A DNA stretch of 64,000 nt. Origin: Blepharisma stoltei. Taxonomy: Eukaryota; Ciliophora; Heterotrichea; Heterotrichida; Blepharismidae. The position numbers were made by a program, and so were the translations under genes. The stretch covers positions 372,001 to 436,000 of the forward strand of contig CAJZBQ010000029.1 of assembly GCA_914767885.1 (NCBI GenBank), given 5' to 3'. The notes beneath the pieces were generated by a model, which did no database searches, had not been told where the DNA came from, and saw only the letters and a program-made list of their open reading frames with translations. Positions 54,199 through 64,000 of the stretch are shown piece after piece (the stretch's first letter is position 1; each line of letters begins with the position of its first letter).

Positions 54199-54855
54199 AT
54201 GATCGCCTTAATAGCATCATGCTTATACTCAATTTGGCACGTCCGTTGATTGGCGCCGTCACTGGAATTTATTTGAGAAAAAATCCATTATTTAATAAAT
54301 GCAGGAGCAGGGGAAAAAATGTTTTATGCTAAGCGTCGGCACAATAACCCTTTAATTTCTAGGTGCCGCCATCAATACGCAGAAAGCGTATGCTCAGGCA
54401 AACAGCGTAATATTGAAATGGAAGAAGGACAAGCAATCACCTCAGATACTAGCTTCTATGATAAGTGTAAGGCTTATTTAAATGTTGAGGATCCAGAAAG
54501 ATATAATTATTATGAGTTTAAAGCATTGATTGAACGTCGTATCAACCGCAGAGGTGATTTCGACTATGAAATAGGAAGCATATTTCGTACTAATGCAGAT
54601 TGCTATGAAATACCTGACGAAGAAGATAATCTTTTAACAAATATCACTGCGGCTATTTATATGATTTTAAAAGAAAAAGAGATATATTTAGGTATAGATG
54701 ATTTAAAGAATACCGTTTATACATATTTAAGTGAAGCTGCAGGAGTAGAAAGGTCTGAAGACATATGGATTTTTCTAGAGAATTATAATTTATATGCATA
54801 CTCGAAATATTTTTTCTCTATTCTTTTCAGCTTTTCGTTTTGTGATTTTATTTAA
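54199..54855 (+). CDS. Unrecognised protein (218 aa), unlike its neighbours
   Basis: Reads in one frame with TGA as Trp twice near the start (HVRWLAP, FIWEKIHY); otherwise one could start at MFYAKRRHNNPLI. The middle is acidic and well formed (ERYNYYEFKALIERRINRRG, NLLTNITAAIYMILKEKE). The last 25 residues are hydrophobic and may be read-through. It uses CGT/CGC/CGG arginine and GCC codons more than nearby genes, and sits alone between kelch copies. No family recognised; horizontal origin is a guess. Confidence 0.5.
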
Positions 54856-54990
54856 TCTAATACAAAATAATTTATAAACTTGGATAATTTATTATGCCTT
54901 TTGCAATTTTTTAAATATACTGATAGACACTAGAACTATTTTAATTATTATAAATTTGGAATAGCAAATAAATTATTTGCTTTATAAATA

Positions 54991-55560
54991 ATGACAATCT
55001 TGGAACTCCTTTACTTTGCAATCAAAATTATGATTAATTTTATATTTAGCATATCTTATATGAATTAAAAGCTGGCATTTGATTACTTTTACTTATTAAA
55101 GTATAGAGCCTTCAAGCAAACACAATTAATTTAAATAATCCATTCACCATTATTTATGATAGAATCAAAAAGTGAAATCGAAACGTCTAAGATTAGCTGA
55201 TTTTATGATGATTCTTCAGATCTAGTAGAAATTAATCTAGAAACTTTCGATAAAACCATTCACAGATTTCTTCTTCCTGAAAATAATATTGACGAAAGAA
55301 TTTCTATTTGCCAATTGCCTGATAATAAGCTATTTTGCTATGGGAACACAATAGGATGGGCAGATTTGAGTGGAATTACTTTTATTATCAATGAAAATTA
55401 TGAAGTTCAAGTTCTTCCTACAGGGACACCAAGCCTTGGATGCTTTGGAACTTATTATAAAGATTGTGTTTATATTTTTGGATGCGAATTCGTTGAGAGA
55501 TTTAATCTAATTAGAGAATGCATTTCTATTTGCCCTTTGCCAGAAAAATAAGCTATTTTG
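54991..55560 (+). pseudogene. Kelch-like pseudogene with homologous insertion
   Basis: The start matches 53348 with a one-base deletion near codon 6. Then comes the same insertion as at 50166 (TTATGATTAATTTT...TATGATAG). The body is open (QLPDNKLFCYGNTIGWADL, YYKDCVYIFGCEFVERFNL), then jumps into another copy's SICPLPEK and a TAA. Truncated recombinant. Confidence 0.7.
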
Positions 55561-55655
55561 CTTTGGAGTTAACAATGAGATATTTACCCAAGTATTTCTT
55601 TGAGAATGGATTATTTATCAAATAAAATCATAATCCCTCGATTCTAATAACTAAA

Positions 55656-56495
55656 ATGAAAATACCAGAAAATTTCTTAAGAAAAAGCCAAGAAGAGGAA
55701 ATTGAAACTCAAAAGTTTTTTTTACTGATTGAAAATTCATGTAATTTGATTGAAATTAACCTTCTAACTTCAGAAACAAAAGTGACTGATCTATCTATTC
55801 CTACAGCTGGAAATTATGTTTTTGATGGAAGAATTTGTGTATGCCTTTTACCTGAAAACGTTCTATTTTGTTATGGAGGTACCAAAGTATGAGGAGAATT
55901 GATTGGCATTACTTATTTGATCAATGAAAAGCTTGAAATTCAGATGCTGCCTTCTGGACTGCCAGCTCTTGGGTGTATTGCAAGTTATTATCAAAATTTT
56001 GTTTATGTATTTGGAACTGCTTTTGCTAGAAAATTTAATTTAAATGAACAAAAATGGGAAAAATTGGTACCGATTCCAGACTTTTATAGATTATGTAGCT
56101 GTATTACTTTTAATGACTTTATTTTGGTTTCTGAATATGATTCCCAAAAAATATTTGTATTGGATTTATTAATTTTTTCATATTCTTGGGTCTCAACAAT
56201 TATGCTAGAGCTAAAAAGATCAAAAATCTTTTTCAAACGAGAAAATCTGGCTTATTTAATTGATTTTTCTGGGATAATACTTCAAAGCGGCTTGGATAAT
56301 CCCTTTGATTGGAATACTATTGGGATTTGTGAGTCTTCAAATTATTCAACATATGGATGCAAAGTATTTTACAGGAATAGCTGATATTTTCCTTTGGGAC
56401 CAAATATTATGAAATTTAACTTAAATAAAAATAGAAATTGAAAGCAAGTAATCAACTCTACAAAAGTTTGGAGGAGAATTGATGAATTTTATTAA
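55656..56495 (+). CDS. Kelch-like protein (intact, IES-free)
   Basis: 279 residues in one frame with TGA-Trp (TKVWGELIG, NSWYFPLG). Blades: CVCLLPENVLFCYGGTK, IASYYQNFVYVFGTAFARKF, NEQKWEKLVPIP, IFVLDLLIFSYSW, AYLIDFSGIILQSG and IMKFNLNKN. No signal peptide. The best example of the eastern subfamily with a double-Gly blade. Confidence 0.83.
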
Positions 56496-56611
56496 TAAAT
56501 TAATTATAAATAACACCAAAGAATTAATTGTATTTTAATAATATAGATAAATAATTGGAAAGTCTTATAAATTATAACGAATTTGGATGAATATGCCCAT
56601 CAGAGCATTTT

Positions 56612-56974
56612 TTGGTTTATCTTAAACTAATTGTGCTCAGTCAGCTTTGCTATATGCTTTTTATAGAGATTATTTTCATTGAATGGCCTTACCCAATCTG
56701 GCAATTATTTATCAGCATCTGCGAAAGATGCTTCGGATTCTTCAGTATAAAAAAGATTTTGCACAATTGCTATGTGAACAAAAGCCTGCTAAATAGATGC
56801 ATTTACCTTATAGTCCAAGATTCTTCTTATCTTCAAAATCTATTTTCTACGCTTGCTGGCTCATCTAATCTGAATGATTCATGCTTTAGCACAGAAGATG
56901 CTGACTCTCACTGATACTTTACCATAAAAGCTTATTTTATTTATAATCCTCTAATCAACTATATCATAAAATAA
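56612..56974 (+). CDS. Doubtful hydrophobic ORF (about 120 aa)
   Basis: Open from at least 56612 to TAA with TGA as Trp (DADSHWYF). No clear ATG at the left edge (first in-frame ATG near 56653). Composition is hydrophobic with several Cys (FISICERCFGFF). No match recognised; it may be chance or a damaged exon. Confidence 0.25.
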
Positions 56975-56985
56975 AAAATTAATAA

Positions 56986-58201
56986 ATGAAAATTTTTGAA
57001 AATCCTATCTCAAGTAATCAAAGAAACGACATCGAAGTCTCTAATTTTCATTGATTTTTGTACAATTCTTTTGATCTTACAGAACTTAATCTTGAAACCC
57101 AAGAAAAATCTTCTCATGAGCTCACCACTCTTAAAGATCATATTGATGAAAGCACTTGTGCATGTCTTTTACCTGATAGCAAGCTTTTTTGTTATGGAGG
57201 AACTAATGAATGATTGAATTTTATTGATTTCTCTTTTATTATCGATAAAAATTACAACACCCAAATACTTCCTCCAGGAATCCCAAGCCTTGGAAATTTT
57301 GCAACTTATCACCAGGATTTTATTTATATTTTTGGACCATTTTCTGTTGACAGATTCGATCTTGCTAACTCCCCCCCCCCCCTCCGTGAGCGAACAAAAC
57401 CATTAGAAAAATCGCCATTTTTTGACCAAAAACCCACCCTCCGTGAGTGAACAAAAATATTTTTAATAGAAAAAATTTTAATAGAAAAAAATTTTGCTAT
57501 ATAAGTGATAATTAGTATAATGAAATCTAGAGCTAATTCTGTTTAATTTTAAACAAATTGCGTTTTAAAACATAAATTTTGCAAATTAAATTAGTATTTG
57601 CTTCCCAATTTTTGCAAATTAGGGATTTTTTTTAAATTTCGAAAAAAATATTTTTTATAAAATTTATATATAAATTGTTTTTAAAAAAAAAAATTAACCC
57701 CCCTCCGTGAGTGAACAAAATTTTTTTGTTCGCTCACGAAAATGAGAAAAAATAATACAAACTCCAGAATCTTATAACTGATGCAGCTGCATTTCTTTCA
57801 ATGACTATATATTAGTTACGGGGTATGATACCAAAGACATTTTTGCATTAGATTTATTAATTTTTTCATTCTCTTGGCTTTATTTTACACTAGAACTGCA
57901 TAGAACAAAAATTTTTTGCAAATCAGAAAGTGAGGTTTATTTAATCGATTTTTCTGGAAAAATATTCCAAAGCGATAAAAATAATATTTTTAATTGGAAT
58001 ATCATAGGAGACTGCAAGCCATCAATACTCAAAACACATGGATATAAAGTATCTTATAAGAACTGCTGATATTTTTCTTTAGGCTCAAAGCTTTTAAAAT
58101 TTGATTTGGATAAAAAGACCATCAATGACACGACGTTTAAAGTACCACATAGAGTTCATGAGATTAGAGAAGAGCTGTCATATTCTAAAGTATTTATTTA
58201 A
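56986..58201 (+). CDS. Kelch-like gene carrying a truncated family A MITE
   Basis: N-terminal part MKIFENPISSNQRNDIEVSN, CACLLPDSKLFCYGGTNEW, YHQDFIYIFGPFSVDRFDL is open to 57365. After the MITE the gene resumes EKIIQTPESYNWCSCISF, IFALDLLIFSFSW, YLIDFSGKIFQS, KFDLDKKTIN and ends KVFI. The right end of the MITE is missing, so precise removal as for other copies is not obvious; the gene may be inactive. Confidence 0.55.
57366..57739. mobile_element. Family A MITE lacking its right terminus
   Basis: Left end TAACTCCCCCC and box CCGTGAGCGAAC are intact, in the same orientation as 35099. The right side stops at GTTCGCTCACG and passes directly into kelch coding sequence, without the G-run and target copy. 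Confidence 0.8.
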
Positions 58202-58423
58202 TTTTTATATCTAAAGCATAATGGTTTCAATCGGAAAATAGTATAATTAAAATTTAAAACATTTTAAATATTTTAGTGTTGAAAAAATAATAATGGAATT
58301 TTACTAAAGTCTGCATTTTGAATAGATTGAAACATTAGTTTCCTAAAAAATAGCCTTTAAATGAGATAAATTATTATTCATGTCTAACTTCAGAGACTTA
58401 AAAATAAAAATTATTTAATAAAT

Positions 58424-59510
58424 AATGAAACTTTTTGATAATTTGCTTAGAGACGATCGAGAAGTTGAAAGCTCTAATTATCGTTGAATTCGTAGTGATA
58501 ATGAATTGGATCTTGAATTGAAACTATGGAAAAAGCGTCTTATGAAATTTCTTCTCCTAAAGATCATAATGAATTAAACACTTGCATATGTTATTTGCCT
58601 GGAAACAAATCATTTTGCTATAGAGGCCATTCCAAATCTACCAATCATAATGGCATTGCTTTTATCATTGATGAAGATCATAACATCCAAATCATTCCTT
58701 CAAAATTGTCAACTTTTGGATATTGCGCAACCTATTACAACAATTTTGTTTATATGTTTGGAGAGTCTTCTCTATATCGATATAATTTGATTAATACAAA
58801 TTGGAAAAATCTAGGAAATATATGCACCTTAGTAAACAAGCAAAAGTTTTTAATATTTTTTAATACAAATTTATTTTAATATATATTAATTATTATAAAA
58901 TGAAATTTCATACAAATTATATTAAATTTTAGACCGATAATTAAATAGATTTTTCAATAGTTTTTAATTCGATATTTATTTTGGAATAAAAATTAACCAC
59001 TTGATTAGCGAAAAGATTTTTGCGCTAACGAAGTGGGTAGCCAGCTTCACTGCTCTTGCATATCATCAAATAGCATGTTTTAGTTGCCTTTAGATCTTCC
59101 ATACTTTAATGACTTATGGAGTTTTTCTTATCTTCATGCCCTCTTAGGCTAGAGCAAGATTGCGCAAAAATTCTTTGCAAAGTTAACACTGCTCTTTTAG
59201 TTTAAGCAAATAATGGATTTTATTTTTTGAGCAAATCCTCTTTAAATTGGAGCAATTCATGAATTCTTCCCTTTTACAGTGAATGTGTTAATTGATTTTT
59301 CTGGTGCAATATGGGAAAGCGATAAAAGTAATTTTTATATATGAAACATTATAGGTCATTGTAAGCCTTTAAATTTTTACTTATTCGATTCAGGTGTTTT
59401 ATAAAAATTGTTGGTATTTCAATATTGATTTTGTGATTATGAAATTTAATTTGGACAAAAACCTGTCAGTAAAACTAGTGGAAGTATTTCATATGCGTAT
59501 GGATCTCTTT
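58424..59510 (+). pseudogene. Kelch-like pseudogene (sister of 60089)
   Basis: Same N-terminus as 60089 but a 10-nt deletion after DNELDLE shifts the frame. The first half is otherwise open (CYLPGNKSFCYRGH, YYNNFVYMFGESSLYRYNL). The second half (about 59030-59510) is recognisable but full of stops and partly rearranged. Confidence 0.75.
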
Positions 59511-59669
59511 GGAACAAGGAATATCCTATAGAATAATCATAGTTTAGTATAAAATTAATTTCTTTTAGAATTTACAAGATTGCAGTATTATAGAAATTTT
59601 TCCATGGTTTACACAAATCCTACCCTCCGACAACTACATTTTTTAGCCTAATTTTAATTAGTGTAATAA

Positions 59670-59822
59670 ATCCTTATAAGAACTGACTGATGATTTTTCT
59701 TTAGGCTCAAAACTTTTAAAATTTGATTTGGATAAAAAAACCATTAATGATATGATGTTGAATGTACCACATAGAGTTCATAGTTGGAGAAGAGCTGCCA
59801 TATTCTAAAGTATTTATTTAAT
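59670..59822 (+). pseudogene. Kelch 3' end remnant
   Basis: Copy of the last about 45 codons of the gene at 56986 plus its 3' flank (KLLKFDLDKKTIND..., YSKVFI), with indels. Flanks match those of other copies, so it came by tandem duplication. Confidence 0.65.
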
Positions 59823-60088
59823 TATTATAGCTAAAAATATAATGGTTTCAACAGGAAAATATTATGTTTAAAATTTAAAATATTTTAAATATTTTAATAT
59901 GCTTTATTAGGATAGCTTATATTGCAGCTATGTGAATGTAATCTGTTGAAAATTTTGTAACTAAATTTAATACTAAAGTCTGCATTTTGAATAAATTGAA
60001 ACATTAGATTCCTAAAAAATTATCTTTAAACGAGAAAATTATAATCCCTGTAACTTCAGAGACTTAAAATAAAAATTATTTATAAACA

Positions 60089-60898
60089 ATGAAACTTTTG
60101 GATAATTTGCTAAGAGATAATCAGGAAGTTGAAAGCTCTAATTTTCGTTGAATTCGTAGTGATAATGAATTGGATCTTGAAGAAATTAATCTTGAAACTA
60201 TGGAAAAAGCATCTTATGAAATTTCTTCTCCTAAAGATCATAATGAATGATGCACTTGCATATGCTCTTTGCCTGGAAACAAATCTTTTTGCTATAGAGG
60301 CTATTGCAACTATTCCAATCATGACATTGCTTTTATCATTGATGAAGATCATAAAATCCAAATCCTTCCTTCAAAAATGTCAACTGTTGGATATTGCCTA
60401 ACTTATTACAACAATTATTTTTATATGTTTGGGGATTCTTCTCTATGTCGATATAATTTGATTAAACAAAGATGGGAAAAATTAACAAGTAATGCTCTCT
60501 CAGATGATTACTGCTCTTGTATATCATTAAATGGCATGATTTTAGTTGCCTTATATGATTATGCATATATGTTTATATTTGACTTATGGACTTTCTCTTA
60601 TTCCTCATGCACTCTTGAGCTAGAGCAAGATAGCACAAAAATTCTTTGTAAATATAACAATGTAGCTTACTTAATTAACTTTTCTGGTCTAATATGGGAA
60701 AGCGATGAAAACAACCTTTATATATGAAATATTATTAGTCCTTGCAACCCTTTATATTTTTATACTTATTCGATTAAAGTATTTTATAAAAATTCTTGGT
60801 ATTTCAATATGGATTCGGTGATTATGAAATTTAATTTGGATAAAAAAGCTGTTAGTAAAACTAGTGGAAGTATTTCATATAAGTATGGATCTAGTTAG
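60089..60898 (+). CDS. Kelch-like protein (intact, IES-free)
   Basis: 269 residues, one frame, stop TAG. TGA-Trp at NFRWIRSD, HNEWCTCIC and YIWNIIS. Blades: CSLPGNKSFCYRGYCNY, LTYYNNYFYMFGDSSLCRYN, KQRWEKLTSN, FIFDLWTFSYSSC, AYLINFSGLIWESD and IMKFNLDKKAV. Gives the intact reference for the copies at 58424 and 63595. Confidence 0.83.
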
Positions 60899-61993
60899 AA
60901 TAAGGAATATCCTATAGAATAATCTAAGTTTAGTATAAAATTAATTTCTTTTCTTTAAGATTTTTACAAGATTGCAGTACTATAGAAAATTTTCCATTGC
61001 TTAGCACGAATCCTACCCTAAGATAGCTTTATTTGACTTATATGTTTTTAACCTATTGTATTTTAGCCTATTTTTTCACTTATTTTTTTGCTTATTTATT
61101 TAGCCATTTTTTTGGATAATGAAAAATTCAAATGTCATTCAGTTGAATAGAATTTTATTTAAAAAATATATCACAGACTTCCCATTTTTGTTATCCAGCA
61201 ATTTTATGAGCTCAAAAGAGATTAAATCACGCCTTTTAAGAAATAATCCTTTCTCTTATATATTTCAGCTATATAATAAAGTAGAAAAGCTTAAATAGTA
61301 CTGGGCTTTTTTTGCTTGCCAAAAGAATCAATCCAATCTTGATTGAGCTGCATTAACAGCCACAATATCTAATAAGCTAATTTTTTATTTTTCTATTCTG
61401 ATTATTAGGAAATTTTTTCTGCTCAGGCAGATATTTGCATATTTATAGCTGAAATTTAATTTTTGTAAAGCTAATTACTGCCTTGTGCTTTTTAATTACT
61501 TACTATTCCATTTGAAATTTACTCATGTTTCTACATTTCAATTTAGAGTATGTTAGTGTGCACCTACCATCGAAGCACCATGCGCTTTATCTCTAAATTT
61601 GCAATGAATTTACATCAGATAGAGCACATTGTGCATCATATAGCTTGGTGCATCAGCAATTTAGAGCTTGTGAGTGCAACCATTATCTTGCATAATACTC
61701 TTTTTATCTAAATTCGTAATGAAATCACATTATAGATGCAGCTCACATTATGCATCATCAAACACAGCACAAATAGTTTTATATATTAGATATTTTCAAA
61801 GATGCAACTGCGTCGCACTGTAGCCTGCATAAATGTTATGCATGATGAATAATTATTTAAAAGATGCAACTGTATTTGCACCTGCATGAATAGAGGGGGA
61901 CTAATTTAACAATATATTAAGTATAAAATTTTAACTTACACTTGATGATAGTTATCGCATCACGTAATTCATCATAAATTATTTACTTATGAG
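60899..61993. other. Intergenic region with imperfect inverted words
   Basis: No gene seen. From about 61550 to 61780 repeated words such as GTGCATCATATAGC and TTGTGCATCA / ATTATGCATCATC suggest an old inverted-repeat element, too decayed to bound. Confidence 0.45.
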
Positions 61994-61996
61994 CTA

Positions 61997-62988
61997 TATA
62001 GCTCATACACCTTTATAGATTTCTTTATCGAGCAAAATGTATTGGACTATTGAACGAGCAAAACAGAGTCTCTCAAAGAGATGAGCTCAATCTCCATATC
62101 AGAAAGTGCTAAAAAGTGACATGTCAAAAAATGGTGACAAGTGTTAAAAAAAGTTGACAAGTAAACGCGCCAATTTTTAAAATGGCTTTATTATTAAAAT
62201 AAGATATGAACTTTAAAATTTGAAACTGCAAAAGGGGACTTACCGAGCGAACAGTTGCATAGGTCTCCAAGTGCCATAACTCTAGTTAGTATATCATGCA
62301 AAAACTCCAGTAGGATTTTGACTTAAGCGATTATAAAGATGGAGTCCATTATTGAAGAAATTGCATATGAACTTTAAAATTTGAAAATGCAAAGGGAGGA
62401 CTTACCGAGGCAACCACTCAATAGATCCCTAAGAATTAGTGCTTCAGCTAGCATATCGCGTAAAAACTCCAGTAGGGATTTGACTTATGATAGTTTTCAA
62501 GATGGTGCCTATTGTGGAGAAGCAGGACTTGTAGTTGGAAAATTGGAATCGCAATGGGGGAACTTACCGAGGCAACCACTCAATAGGTCCCTAAGAACTA
62601 GTGCTTCAGCTAGCATATCGCGTAAAAACTCCAGTAGGATTTAGACTTTAGCGATTATAAAGATGGAGCTCATTATAGAAGAATTTGCTCATGAACTCTC
62701 AAAATTGAAAATATTAAATAAATAGCCTCATATTAATTTGCGATTATTATCTTCAGTCTAATTGGGTATCTTAAATTTTAATTATTTTAATAATAAAGCC
62801 ATTTTAAAAAATTTGCGCGCTTACTTGTCAACTTTTTTCAGACTTGTCACCATTTTTTGACATGCCCACTTTTTAGCACTTCCTGATATAGATATCCAGC
62901 ACGTTCCTTTAATAGATTCTTTCTTGGTCGTTGTACTTTCTATTACATTTTGCTCGATAAATAAATCTATATCGGTGCATGAGCTATA
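61997..62988. mobile_element. Terminal-inverted-repeat element with internal tandem repeats (about 1 kb)
   Basis: Left TATAGCTCATACACC and inverted right TATAGCTCATGCACC begin arms of about 200 bp that stay alignable (GAGCAAAATGTA, AGTGCTAAAAAGTG, GTTGACAAGTAA, AAAATGGCTTTATTATT). Between them are three tandem units of about 163 bp. The right end abuts a kelch remnant. No transposase is encoded. Confidence 0.8.
62220..62705. repeat. Three tandem repeats of about 163 bp
   Basis: Each unit has GGGACTTACCGAG or a near variant, then AAAAACTCCAGTAGGATTT. Units start near 62222, 62385 and 62548. Units 2 and 3 are the closest pair. A short frame across units 2-3 looks like a by-product. Confidence 0.85.
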
Positions 62989-63354
62989 TTAGTTACGGGG
63001 TATGATACCAAAGACACTTTTGTATTAGATTTTTTAATTTTTTCATTCTCTTGGCTTTATTTTAAATTAGAACTACATAGAACAAAAATTTTTGCAAATC
63101 AGAAAGTGAGGCTTATTAATCGATTTTTCTGGAAAAATATTCCAAAGCGATAAAAATAATATTTTTAATTGGAATATCATTGGAAAAACACATGGATATA
63201 AAGTATCTTATAAGAACTGCTGATATTTTTCTTTAGGCTCAAAGCTTTTAAAATTTGATTTGGCTAAAAAGGCTATCAATGACACGATGTTGAAAGTATC
63301 ACATAGAGTTCATGAGATTGGAGAAGAGCTGTCACATTCTAAAGTATTTATTTA
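62989..63354 (+). pseudogene. Kelch C-terminal half, remnant cut by the TIR element
   Basis: Near-copy of 57810-58201: ILVTGYDTKDTFVLDFLIF, DFSGKIFQSDKNN, KLLKFDLAKKAIND, ending KVFI. Several one-base losses and a short internal deletion; no N-terminal half. Confidence 0.75.
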
Positions 63355-63594
63355 ATTTTTATAGCTAAAACATAATGGTTTCAATCGGAAAATAGTATAA
63401 TTAAAATTTAAAGCATTTTAAATATTTTTGATGTTGAAAAAATAATAATGGAATTTTACTAAAGTCTAAATTTTGAATAGATTGAAGCATTAGATGCCTA
63501 ACAAATAGCCTTTAAATGAGGCAAATTGTTAAAAAAATCATTTTCCTGTATAATTTCATAAATTTAAAAATAAAAATTATTTAATAAATAAATA

Positions 63595-64000
63595 ATGAAA
63601 CTTTTGGATAATTTGCTCTGAGACGATCAGGAAGTTGAAAGCTCTGATTTTTGTTGAATTCGTAGTGATAAAAAATTTGATCTTGATGAAATTAATCTTG
63701 AAACCATGAAAAAAGCATCTTATGGAATTTCTTCTCCTACAGATCATAATGAAATAAACACTTGCATATGCTCTTTGCCTGGAAACAAATCATTTTGCTA
63801 TAGAGGCCATTCCAGATTTGCCAATCATTATGGCATTGCTTTTATAATTGATGAAGATAATAAAATCCAAATCCTCCCTTCAAAGCTGTCAACTTTTGGA
63901 TATTGCGCAACCTATTACAACAATTTTGTTTATATGTTTGGGGAGTCTTCTCTATATCGATATAATTTGATTAAACAAAAATGGAAAAATCTAGGAAATA
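63595..64000 (+). CDS. Kelch-like protein, 5' part only (runs off the window)
   Basis: 135 codons open from ATG to the window edge, with TGA-Trp (NLLWDDQE, SDFCWIRSD). Close to 60089: CSLPGNKSFCYRGHSRFANH, GYCATYYNNFVYMFGESSLY, RYNLIKQKWKNLGN. Intact so far. Confidence 0.75.

Noticed and set aside
62381-62644. 87-residue ORF with internal repeat
   Set aside because: It follows the 163-bp tandem units exactly; no evidence of selection on the protein.
62220-62705. Possible CRISPR-like array
   Set aside because: Units are 163 bp, contiguous and diverged, without spacers; the genome is eukaryotic.

Overview
The window looks like a stretch of the germline (micronuclear) genome of a heterotrich ciliate close to Blepharisma. 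Four things in the sequence support this. (1) Conserved proteins read through in-frame TGA at tryptophan positions (APC11, oxysterol-binding protein, IP3 receptor, kinases, kelch proteins), while TAA and TAG act as stops. (2) The DNA is very AT-rich, and one gene needs a 17-nt GT-AG intron. (3) Conserved genes are cut inside codons by short AT-rich segments flanked by TA (or T-N-A), and removing one flank copy restores the frame every time it was tested: aconitase 892 codons including stop, oxysterol-binding protein 610, NEK kinase 546, IP3 receptor 2685, kinase copy 1 429, kelch genes 252-270. These are internally eliminated sequences (IESs). (4) Many of them are C-rich-ended MITE-like elements or carry retroelement-like insertions.

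Layout. 0.29-14.7 kb is a dense housekeeping block: tRNA-Leu(UAG), aconitase (-), APC11 (-), CCT4 (+), oxysterol-binding protein (+), an unrecognised conserved protein (+), a NEK-type kinase (-) and 5-formyl-THF cyclo-ligase (+). 14.9-22.5 kb is a tandem array of four Ser/Thr kinase domains on the minus strand. The two most upstream ones are fused in frame, and three carry an IES at the same codon. 22.9-25.4 kb holds a small ORF and a membrane EGF/RING-H2 protein (-). 26.2-32.9 kb is a first block of small kelch-like genes (+). 33.2-36.7 kb is a large inverted repeat of a decayed gene, with a MITE of the same family at the same site in each arm. 38.9-47.8 kb is a complete IP3-receptor-type calcium channel (-). 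49-64 kb is a second kelch block with intact copies, copies broken by IESs, pseudogenes, a reverse-transcriptase relic, a foreign-looking gene and a terminal-inverted-repeat element with internal tandem repeats; it runs off the right edge.

Mobile DNA explains most of the structure. The C-rich MITEs duplicate 3-bp T-N-A targets and share a four-box end layout, although the box sequences differ completely between families. A second class of GC-richer elements starts TAAAATGG or similar and makes 14-25-bp target duplications, like short retroelements. Both classes sit inside exons and must be removed precisely during macronuclear development. Organism assignment and element classes are inference from sequence alone; no database was consulted.
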